This document shows, piece by piece, positions 37,378-49,300 of a stretch of 64,000 nt of DNA; the first letter of the stretch is position 1, and the number at the start of each line of letters is the position of its first letter. The DNA comes from Cliona cf. orientalis (Eukaryota > Porifera > Demospongiae > Clionaida > Clionaidae), in contig OZ005696.1 of assembly GCA_963930775.1 (NCBI GenBank), positions 1,550,001 through 1,614,000 of the forward strand, written 5' to 3'. The position numbers and the translations under genes were made by a program. The notes under the pieces were generated by a model. That model was not told the DNA's origin and made no database searches. It saw nothing but the letters and a program-made list of their open reading frames with translations.

Positions 37378-40300
37378 ATGGCACACCTGCACCGTCCTCG
37401 AGGAAGCAGATCTCGTCGATACTACAACAATCCCTGCAGAGTCTTTGTTGGAAACATAAGCTACAGGGTACACAATGTCATGATAAGGCCATACCAATTT
37501 GATGTTTTGTTTCTCGGACAAACAGGAGCTGGAAACAGACCAGGGTGGTCGGCATGAAAATAAAAAAAAAACTAATTAACAGGAGGTGTGGCCTAGTAAA
37601 TTGTGAGCATCACCAGTCCACAGACAGCCAGCTATCGTTTTAGTAGTGAATACTTGCATTCTAGAGCAGTTTTGATGATCATTTAGCTTACAGCACTATC
37701 AGTAGTAGACCAAGAGTGCTCTTTTTAAAGAGTACTCATGGCTAGCCTCGTGCCCATCCCTATTCCCACCTTTTCAATGTTGCACGCAGAAAAGGTGGGA
37801 ATAGGGATGGGCACGAGGCTACTCATGGCCTGTCAGTATCATAAATGTAAGAATGTTAATTAAAAATTTTTATTTTTTTTTAAATCAACCAAAAATAGAC
37901 CCGCCGAATTCGAGAAACAAAAAATTAACTTGGTATGGCCTAAATATGCACTGACTCCGATATGATCGCTACCTGTGCATGATCCACATTACATTCATGA
38001 CTCCAGATCAAAGAGCCAGAATTGAAGGATTTCTTTGGTGATTTTGGTCCCGTTGTATCCTGTGAGGTGATCAGAGATCACATCAAAGGATGGTCCAGAG
38101 GGTTAGTATTACCATCAAACCTCCGTAACTATTATTGTTAGAATCGCTATAAAAATGAAGTAACAAAAGTTTGCTAGCTTATAACATTGTTCTTTGGAAA
38201 GGTATCATAATCGTTGCCCAATTAATCTCCCCAAGCCCTTGTCCCTACACCCCTGTCGTGACCATGACTTATTAATGAACTCTGCCATTATACATGTAGG
38301 ATTGCATTTGTGACATTCAAGGAGGCCAAGTCAGCACAATTGGCCCTAGATGCACCTGAAGAGAAGCTGATTCTGGATGGAAGGTGAGTAAGTGTGATCG
38401 TGTGTGCCTGCATAGGAATGTGCATCAATATCGGAATCAATAACAGAGTATAGAAATTAAAACCTGCTGCCAACTGCAAGCAATATTAGTCTCAGGCTCT
38501 CTCCAAGATGTGTGACTTTATGCGTCAATGTTGACTTGCTTATTATTATACTTCTGTGATCACACACAGAACAATGCGAACATCAAGACCAAGGAAGCCA
38601 AAGAGGCAGAAAGTCGCACAGACTTTGAACAGAGGAGAAAAAGATAGTGAGTCTGATGAGGAGGAGCCTGAACAAGTTAAGAAAGAATCAGCACATCGTA
38701 CTCCAGCCACAGATGTCAGGTTAAGCAACATCTGATTAAAGATAGAGGAATTACGATAATTAGTTTGTGTTTTGTGTTGTTAAATCTTAGAAGGTTTGAG
38801 TTAACTGATGACGTTCTCCATATCATCTTCTCCTATCTTGAGTTGAAGGACAGAATAAGAGTTGAAAGAGGTGTTTATAAACTTAGTGTTTGCTTGGCTT
38901 GATCTCCTGTGAAATGTAATCTTGTCGCTAGTTTGCAGACAGTGGTACAGAGTGGCTAAGCAGTGGTGGAGGTCTGCAAAGAGTATACACTTTCAAAACA
39001 CCTTCAGGAAGTTCAAAAATGGTAAATAATTGTCTGATCCCCAAGATTCTTAGGGAACAATTGTAGCTAATAAAATAATTTGCAAGTAACTCAATTTTTA
39101 CTTCAATAATGATGTTTACCCTTTGTAGATTTGACTGATGAGATTTTACACTCCATACTAAAGCGTGGCTGTCATGAGTTGAGATCATTAGATCTATCGG
39201 CATCTCCAAATTGCCTCACTAACTACTCTCTGGAGCTGATAGGTATTCAATATAATGTCATCTGCTCCAGGGAGCTCTACTTGATGACTTTTTTCTTATC
39301 CAATATCCTGTGTGTGCATTGAAGGTATGTACTGTCCCAACCTTGAGAATTTGGACATATCTGGAGTGAAAGTCACTCAAACATCCTTCAAACAATTGAC
39401 CATGAGTTGTCTTAAGCTCAAGGTATGATACTTCTACTATAGAATTCATACAAGCATTCTTTTAAGGATAGTGCATGATAATTGCATGATGCTACTCCTC
39501 TAGCGACTTAGAGCCAGTGGAACACACCACATTGGAGAGAAATCGTAAGGCTCGACTACAATATCATGCTATCATTTTTGCTGTGTGATATCATTATGAC
39601 ATCATTATAATAGCTTATGGTGGGCAATGCACAATTGTAACGAACTGGAATACTTAGATCTCTCAAAAAACAAGAGAATTTCTGGACAGGTACCTTTATC
39701 ATGACTATTAATTTTTTTTTGATGGTTGATTCACATTTTAAAAATTCCACACCACAGTGTTTTTATGTGGCTGGAAACCGGCTTCATACCGTTTTGCTGT
39801 CTGAGTCATCAGTGACCGATGCTGGGCTGATTCTGCTGACTCAGCACTCCAGTCGACTGACGTGTTTGGATGTGAGTCAATGCGACCAGCTGAACGGTGG
39901 ATCAATACGGAGTATTGCCGAGGTAAGCTAGCATTACTACCATCTGAGGGTGTAAACACTTGCTACCGTGAATAGTGGAAAGAAGTATCAAATTCATGAG
40001 TTTATTAATATTTTATTTTGTATGAGCTCAAGATTTATATTATTGGTGTGCCTGTATCAGCAATTTGCTTGTAAATTGGCTTTGAGTTTCACTACATCAA
40101 AGCAAAATCATCCACCCACTTTCTTTCTAAATATGGCCAAGAAGCTCCACTGAATCAAGAAGATTTTTAATTTTATGCGTGGAAATCCTCACTCTCATGA
40201 CTGTGTATGTGCATAACTCCACCTCTATGGGTGCTATCTACATGTACCTGCCTGTGAACGTTTCACTGTGTTGAATAAGCTATCAAACATCATTTGAATG

Positions 40301-43300
40301 TCATGCAATTCTCCCAACAGGTAGGGTTTCTTAGGAGTGTGAGTACACTAGTCCTATATATGGATGGTCATGCAAAAGCAATTTGTACAAGTGTAGGGTT
40401 TGCATCATGAATTGTGTTTCATGGTGTGTTCCTCTGTAAGATATAGTATACCATAAAGTGGGAAATTTTCGAGGGAGAATATTTTTGTGGATCAGTAGGA
40501 AAGGAGCATTTTGCGGAGAAAGCTTTTGCAGAATGTTAACTGATTACATAGATGGGTGTGGTATGCTGTGGATGGCTATAAAATTGGAAATTTATGAAGG
40601 TTTTCTCCCTCAAAAGCTTCCCACTATACAGTAATGCCAGGAGTAGATTAGATACTGCCTAATATGCATGCACTGAGAATCCTTGTGCAGTGTATGCCAC
40701 TGTGCTATAATATATGATTCCACCTTTTGATTGACCGTATCTGCCTCCACCGGGTGATTAAATACCTCATACAATTTCAGATATGTAGTCTATTATGTCT
40801 TAATCGCATCACTGAAACACTTAGAAATGATTGGATGATATCAAGAGTAGGGTATATAGGTAAACTAGTCATGTTAGCTACTTTATATGTAAAGCTCGAT
40901 TTGTTCAATGAGGGAGTCTTCATCCCTTATATTGGTATCCGCACATATATAAACGTTATGAGAATTTGTAAAAATGCTAATTTCTTGCGTTAAATTGGAT
41001 CATGCATTATTATATTCGATTAACTACAGTATACCGTATTATTGTTGGGCATGCAAGTCATTAATTTTCACAATCTAAATTACTTGTGTGTACAAATGAA
41101 ACATTATGCATTCCACAATAAAGTTTAGTTAACTCTCATGCAATCATTTGACGTAAAGTTCAATCAGGTGGATGGGTGAGTCTTCATCAGGTGCATTTTG
41201 ATCAGCACAGAGGCGTACTTCTATGTCATCAGTAGTTGACTGGGAGAGTTCCTTACAAAACCACGGAGGATTGTTGAAAGTGCAGCATGTATTTCTACCT
41301 GAGCAACCACTTCCATTCCAAAGTGGATCACTTGGTGTGTAAAATTGGTTCACCACCGAGCTTGTTGTAGCACCAGTTTCACAAAAATAATCATTTCCTA
41401 CAAAGTTCGGTATGTATTGCTGCATTCGGCTATTAGGACTCGCACAGGGACATATGTGTCTATTATTATCATAGCCATCTGCCTCGTAAAGACCATTTGC
41501 AAAGCTCCATATGTGCTTGCGAGGGCTTGACCCATGAGTGATGCTCACACCTTCAAGGTATGCATGATTAATGCTAGCACTGTTGCTTCCAGAATAGGGT
41601 GTGTAGAATCCACTTGGACTTCCATACTGATAGCTAATAACTCGCCCACACACTTTGCTGTAAGTTACTCCTTGAGTTTGGAAGACCATTGATTGACATC
41701 CCCCTGTGTTTAGCGTCCGGCCACAGCACCTCGCAGGAGCACTTCGTTCCTGGAATCCAGGGGGACAGTCTTGGTGAGGATCTGCCATGTCAAAGTCGGC
41801 AACTTTCATCCACCCAACATCTTCCTGACTACAGCACTGAGTTGCAGCAGTGCAGTAGACCATCACTGGATGGAAGGTGGAGTTCTTGATCCACTGGTAG
41901 GAGGGTAGCTGGTAAGGTTTTGACTGTGCGACTTCCCGAGTCACAAGACTGAGCAGGTGATGTGTATGAGCTTGTATCGCGTATCTGTGGAATATCTGGG
42001 CACTCTGCTGGCTGTGGATTGTTGCAGTTGCAGTTAAAAGTTGGCATGGATATTGCTCCCTGGCATGCTGAAGAGTTGGATTCTTCCTGTGCATTTATTG
42101 CTACCATGAGCGATACTAGAAGAATCAAGGTGTACTTCATCTTGTTGCTGGCTTTGTAGTATTACGGAATGATATAGAGTTGGGTGATCTTTCTTCTGAG
42201 ACTTGTGGTATAGGCCCTAATTTCCTGGATATTATGCCCTATGAAGTGATCTCTTTTATACCCCCTCTCTTAGTGGTCCTCGACAGACTCTCTTACTCCG
42301 GTGGTTTTCCACGAATTAGAGAAGGAAATACCCCCAAATTTGCCATGATGTGGCTAAGAGATAATTTGGAGATTGAAGGTGGTTCCAACCACAACCACCT
42401 TCAATCTCCAAATTATCTCTTAGCCACATCATGGCAGTAGGTTCTACCACCAAATCATGTTAAGGGTTGCCAAATTATCTCTTAAAGGGTTGCCTAATTA
42501 TCTCTTAACTTCATCACTTTCCTCAGAAAAGTACATTATATATTATTGTGTTAAATTATAAAGACAAAGGATGACGTACTTTCATGATTGTGGTGCTTTT
42601 CCCCAGCTGCTACCTGCAGATCAATAACATGTTAGCCTTGCAGGAGTGAGGGTTTAGTTATACATCAATTCTGCGTGAAAGCTCGTACTCCTGGGCCCTC
42701 GTCTTTCCAGTGAACTTGTACATGATGCATTTGAGTACCCAGCATCTGTTCACGTACATGAATCACTGGTGTGTGGACCTTTCCTATATCACAGTACGTG
42801 AGACTGAGTAGGTGATGTGTACGAACTTGCTTCATGTATCTGTGGAATATCTGGGCACTCTGCTGGCTGTGGATTGTTGCAGTTGCAGTTGCAGTTAAAA
42901 GTTGGCATGGAGATTGCTCCCTGGTATGCAGAAGAGTTGGATTCTTCCTGAGCACTTGTTGCTGCTATAAGTGATGCTAGAAGAATCAAAGTGTACTTCA
43001 TCTTGCTGGCTCTGTAGTGTTGCCGAATGATCTAGAGTTGAATGGATGCTGCACTCTATGAAGTGACCTCTTTTGTACCCCCTCTCTTGCTGGTCCTTGG
43101 CAGACAGGTGGTTTTCCACTTAGACAAGCAACTGAATAGCCCCAACCACCTTTAATTACCCCAAATTATCTCTTAACTTCATCGTGGCAGTAAAAATAAT
43201 TGGCTTTACCACCTAAGATTTACCTAAGTTTCTCCAAAACATGTTTACAGTTCAGTGGTGTTGTTGTTGTACTCTCACGGTTTTAGGGATAACCCATAAT

Positions 43301-46300
43301 AATGGATAAAGGATAATGCTATTACATTACCCAAGTGGTTAATATAATACTATTATTGTAGTAGTATTATATAATATACAAGCAGCCTCATTTTTGAGGA
43401 TAAAACAGCTAACGCCAGCTCTTCCTCACTTGAACAACATTAAGTCTGGAACTGACCGTTACTTTTCAAGAATATTCATATTGTATTCATGTATAATGTG
43501 CATAGTTGAAAAATAAAACTCTCCTAATTGCACATGTGTACCCTATAGAAATCAAATTGTTTAAGTAGCTACTGAGTCACAGTCACGCAGTCACGAGGTA
43601 ATTCTTACTTTGCATAGAGTTCGACCAGCCTGATAGGTGAATCCTCGTTGTTGGCAGCTTCATCAGCACACACACGGACTTCAATATCGTCTGTGGTAGA
43701 TTGAGGAAGCTGCTTACAGAACCATGGAGGATTATTGAAGGTACAGCAGGCATCTCGACCGGAACAACCATGGCCATTCCACAGTGGGTCACTGCCGTAG
43801 ACGGTGGAGATACTGGTTGAAGTAGCATGGTTGCCACTGTCACAGAAGTAGTCGTTTCCTACGAAGCTCGGTATGTACTGTCCCATTTGGCTATTGGAAA
43901 TGGCACAAGGGCACACATGAATTGGGCCGTGACTTCCTGTCACTGACTGCAGAGCGGTTGCAAAACTCCAGATGTGTTTCCTAGGACTGGACCCATGTGT
44001 AATGCTTACACCTTCAATGTATGCATTGTCTATGACATTGGGCAAACGTGGAGTGTAAAATCCACTTGTCGAACCAACTTGGTACCCAATAACTCGTCCA
44101 CATACCTTGCTGTACTCCACTCCTTGAGTTTTGAAATGCATTGACTGGCAGCCTCCTCTAGACAGTGTGCGTCCACAAGACCGTGTGGGGGTTGAAAATT
44201 GTTTAAAGCCTTGGGGGCAATCTTGATTGGGATCGGACATATCAAAATTAGCGATTCTCATCCACCCTACATCTCCCTGACTGCAGCTGCTGCACTGAGT
44301 TGTAGCTGTGCAGTAGACCATCACTGGATTGAAGGTGGAGTTCTTGATCCACTGGTAAGAGGGTAGCTGGTAGGGTTTTGACTGTGCGACTTCCTCACAA
44401 GACTGAGCAGGTGATGTGTACGAACTTGCTTCATGTGTCTGTGGAATATCTGGGCACTCTGTTGACTGTGGATTGTTGCAGTTGCAGTTAAAGGTTGGCG
44501 TGGAGATTGCTCCCTGGCACGCTGAAGAGTTGGATTCTTCCTGAGCACTTGTTGCTGCTACCAAAAGTGATGCCAGAAGAATCAAGGTGTACTTCATCTT
44601 CTTGCTGGCTTTGTAGTGTGTAGACGGATGTAGAATTGTAAGATGCTTCTTCTAAGACTTGCTGTAGAGGCCCTGATTTGCTGGATGCTGTGCCTTATGA
44701 AGTGGTCTCTTTTATATATACCCCTTCTCTTGAAGGTCCTTAATTGATTGGCCCTCTTACTGTGATGATTTTCCATGAACTAGGGTAGGAAATATCCCCG
44801 ACCAAAAGTATGCCTTGTGATATTATCCCAGTGGTTTTCCACTGAATTGAGTGGAAGCAAGATGTATGTATCCTCCTTATGATTTCTTACACAAGGAAGT
44901 CACTAAAGAGAGGTAGAGTGGCGCAGCTCCACTCTTAAAAGCCAGTTTACATTTGATATGGTTTTATAAATTACAAATTCCCTTTTGATGTTTAACCATA
45001 GCACCACTCTGGATTTTGTTCTAGTGACTTGCTTGTTACTTTCTCTCAGCTGCTTCCCAGAATTACTCTTCCTGTGGGTTTAGTTATACCCCCGTGGTAC
45101 ATCCTGTGAGAAAGTGTCTCCCAGGCCATAGTCTTTCTGATGCACCTGTGCGCAATGCATTTGGGTATATACCCAGCATCTGTTCTGGTCGACCTATGGA
45201 CCTTACCTGTGTCACAGTATTGTTGTTTTACAGCATTGGACATGAAATTTCCCTGCCACTACATTACTATTATTATGTTTAGATAGATGCATACACATAA
45301 CATTGGTCTTGTACATGTTCCCTGGTATGCATGTTCTCCTACCCTCTCCCATCATACTGCATGATTACATGTAGTCACATACTGCATGAGCTTGTCTGCA
45401 AGCTGCCTTTTTTTGACCAGATATGGCCATCATAGCAGAATGCTTAGATGATGATATTTTGTCTAGAAGCCTCCAGAATACAATGATACTCTTCCTATAC
45501 ACCCACACTCCTGGTCACACACCTAAACTCTTTTTAGTCACACACTGCCCATATTTGCATCTCCTTGCGCTTTTTCAAACTCTGGCTTCATTTGAGCATT
45601 TAGTGTAATGCTTCTATCAACTCGTTATAGTGTAATTAGCATTATGCACATGTAGGTGACTATTATAGTCCATTAGCAGGAGCTCTCACCCACTAAATAT
45701 ACGGTACATACCATAAGTATTATTATTCCATGAGTACAAGTGGCTCTAATCTATGAAAGTGTGTAGCTTTGTCTATATAAGGTAGCGGTGGTTTCACAGT
45801 GTCAACATGGGCAATCAACACCAGCTCACTTCCTTGGTGACCCACCCATATTATAATCAGAAAAATGCCAGCTGTGCATCCTGGAGTAGTGTGTGGTGCA
45901 CACACCCCCATGCAATGACACTGGCCATTGTTTAGAAGCAGTTCAAGTAGAGTTTGGTAAAGGGTGTGCTACATGCATAGAAGCAGTCCTAGTGCTTCTC
46001 TGTCCTAGTGTATAAAAGTCACTGGATGAAGATCAGCATAATCTGTCTTAGTGTATAGAAGTCACTGGATAAAGATAAGCATAAATCAGCTGGCAGGCTA
46101 GTAGTTACCTGTTGTGAGATTTTTTTTCTGATATTCTTGACTGATTCAACATCAAGAATGAAGCTAACTGGTCCAATATTTCACACCATTTTCCTCCTGT
46201 TTTTACTCATCTGGCTGCCAAAAATGATTTCATCTGCAGAGGGAGTCAAATGTCCTCTGCTGAGGGCCACCGGAGTTGCTGAATCTGAGAAGACGGGTTG

Positions 46301-49300
46301 TTTCATCGTGGTGCTCAACAAGGCCACAACCGCTGAGAATTTCACTAACATTCTTGATAAAGTGCTCGAGATGAGCGAGGATGCTAAGGTGTATGGTTCA
46401 GTGCAGAAGATCGCCAAAGCTTTCACTGTCAAGCTATCAGAGATTGCTGTTGAAACTGTAAGTTGTATCCATAGCTATGCTAGGAGCTGTGTACAATTAG
46501 GCAACAATTGATTAAGCTAGCTGAAAATTTAGAAGGTCACAAGACTTCATAGTAATGAACTAAGCTATTAAACTGAAGATTCAGAAGGTCGTAAATTATA
46601 TTGAATCATCATGCATGCACACGCAAAGATTTCTTACTATCTATCGATCATCTTATGATTATTGTACGTTATAGGTTCGCTCTATTCCTGAGGTAGACTT
46701 TATAGAAGAGGAGACTATGGCTCATGGAGACCAATTGGACTGGCATACGGACCGCCTTGACCAGTTAACCCGCCCACTTGATGGCTCCTACCAACCAATC
46801 GGAACAGGCGAAGGAGTCGACATCTATATCCTAGACACGGGTATCAACTACAACCACCAGGAGTTCGAAGGTCGTGCCAAGTACAGTGGGTATGATCCAA
46901 CAGACTTAATTACCCCACAGCGGATCCAACGAGGGGCTGATTGTCACGGACACGGCACTCATGTAGCTAGCTTAGCTGGTGGCAAAACTTACGGAACGGC
47001 GAAAAAGGCTCGACTCTACAGCGTCCGTGTGTTGAACTGTAACAACGCTGGACCCTGGTCTGGAGTACTGAACGGAATCGATCATGTTTCACAAGTGATA
47101 GCTGAGCGTGGGAGGCCGGCTATAGTGTCAATGTCTCTTTCGGGACCATTCCAGCGTGCGGTCACTGATGCTGTTCAAACTCTTCACTCTGAAGGTATTG
47201 TTGTAGTTGTGGCTGCTGGGAATGACTTTGCGGATGCTTGCCAACGCACGCCAGCCAGCTCGTCGTATGCTATCACAGTGGGAGGAAGTGCAGATGGCGA
47301 TGGAATTTACTCTTTCACGAGTTACGGTTCATGTGTGAACATTTTTGCTCCTGGTGCGAGCATCCGAGGTGCTGACCACACCTGTGTGTCGTGCTCTAAA
47401 ATTATCAGCGGTACTTCAATGTCCACCCCGATGGTGAGTGGAGTTGCTGCTATTCACCTGCAGAGAGAGCCTAGACTGAGCCCTATGGCTGTGATGAATA
47501 GGCTAATAACCTCAGCTTCCACGGACCAGCTCGATTTCAGCAGGATTCCCAGCAACTTTCGCTCTCTTACCCCAAATCGTCACTTATACATACCAGGTAA
47601 GGGAACTACTATATCAAGTGAATATCTTAGCTTGGTTACCTCAGATTTATCCTAATATTAGGATGTTTGATCATAATGACTTCACAGCCACTACTATGGC
47701 TTCACTGGCTGCTATAGTAAATTGACATCATTTCAATTATCCCCCAATATGGTCACTTTAAGCATATTGAGCAGCGATATTTGATATCCCATACAATGTC
47801 ATATAAGTGGATGTCCTCTTTGCCCAGCAACCAAAGACTCATTTTGCTGTATACTTTAATCTCCGTTTGATTTTTCACTCCTAAAGCTTCAGTGGTGCCA
47901 CTACTGTTTGCAGCAGTGATCATAATCTGTGGTCAGCCTATTTAGGAAACTTAACAATGCCTGTGCTTAAATATAGTATGAGCTAGCTCATTCAAAATGC
48001 GACGTCCTAAAGCAAGAACAGGCTTAGGCTTATCTCCAACTATTTCTGAGTTATATTTATATTTGTTTGGAGCTAATTAATTTTTCATATTATACTGTAT
48101 TGAAAATTTCTCCATTTGTGCACAGGAAATTGTGGTGGTGCATTATCTGGCTCCTCTGGATCATTCCAGTCCCCTAATTACCCTTCTAATTACTCATCCA
48201 ATCTCCACTGCACGTGGACCATCACCGCTGCAGCTGGTGGGACCGTGCAACTGACGTTCTCCCGTTTTGTCACAGAAGCTACTTACGATCTTGTGAACGT
48301 GTGTGAAGGTTCGGTCTGTGCCCCAAGCTCTCGCTGGGCACAGCTATCTGGTCGTCCCAGCCAGTCAAACTTACGCTACTCTTCAGTTGGAAATGTCCTA
48401 ACTGTTGAACTCATCACAGATGGAATATTGGAATTCAGTGGGTTCACTGCCACGTACACGACCTCTACTTCGACTGTTACCACAACAACTAATCCGCCCT
48501 CTGAACCCCCGAGTGGTGAACCTCCAAGTGGTGAACCTCCTACCACTCCATCTTCCACCACTCCACCTCCCACTGCCATCGTTACCCCTCAGATTATCAA
48601 CAACTGTGACGCTGACAAGGAGGTTGCCTCTCGTGTGCCCATTATTGTCTCGGAAATCATCAATGAAGCTAGCACCGTTCTCCAGGAGTTGATTGCCGAT
48701 TCTCTCGAGTCTATGCTCACGACTAGGATCCTCGGTCAGGTTTCGAGCTACCCTGCCAGCAGCTGTAAACAATTAGCTGATGTTCGAGCCACTGATAATC
48801 TCGAGTCTGGCTACTACTGGGTGAAAAGTAGCAACGGTACGTCAATAAAAGTCTTTTGTGATTTGAAAAACGGTTTTACTACGAGTGATCAAGGATGGAT
48901 GAGGGCAGGGTATCTGAACATGACTGAGGAAGATAGTGAATGCCCAGGAAACCTACGATTTTTTCAGTCTCCAAAGCGAAGTTGTGGTCGAGGACAAGTC
49001 AGTGCGGCCATTGGATGTACCTCAGTCTACTATCCCACACACGGTATCAGCTATAGACAAGTATGTGGTAGGGTGACGGCTTACCAGATTGGTACCACGA
49101 ATGCTTTTTTTGCATACGGCTATGATTCAGCAGTGACTATTGACGGTTACTACGTTGATGGCATTAGCATCACCCATGGATCTTCGCCACGTCAGCATAT
49201 TTGGACATTCGCAGCTGCCAGAGATGAAATTAGCCCAGATTCTCACATCTGTCCGTGTACCAACTCAAAAGGATCCTCATCCACTTCTCCCATACCCCCT

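Noticed and set aside
41144-42140. Programmed frameshift or tiny intron in copy A
   Set aside because: The gap would be a 13-nt intron or a 4-bp insertion without slippery sequence; a mutation or sequence error is simpler.
44598-46136. Small frames at 45046-45608
   Set aside because: No family features, and part lies in a duplicated non-coding segment.
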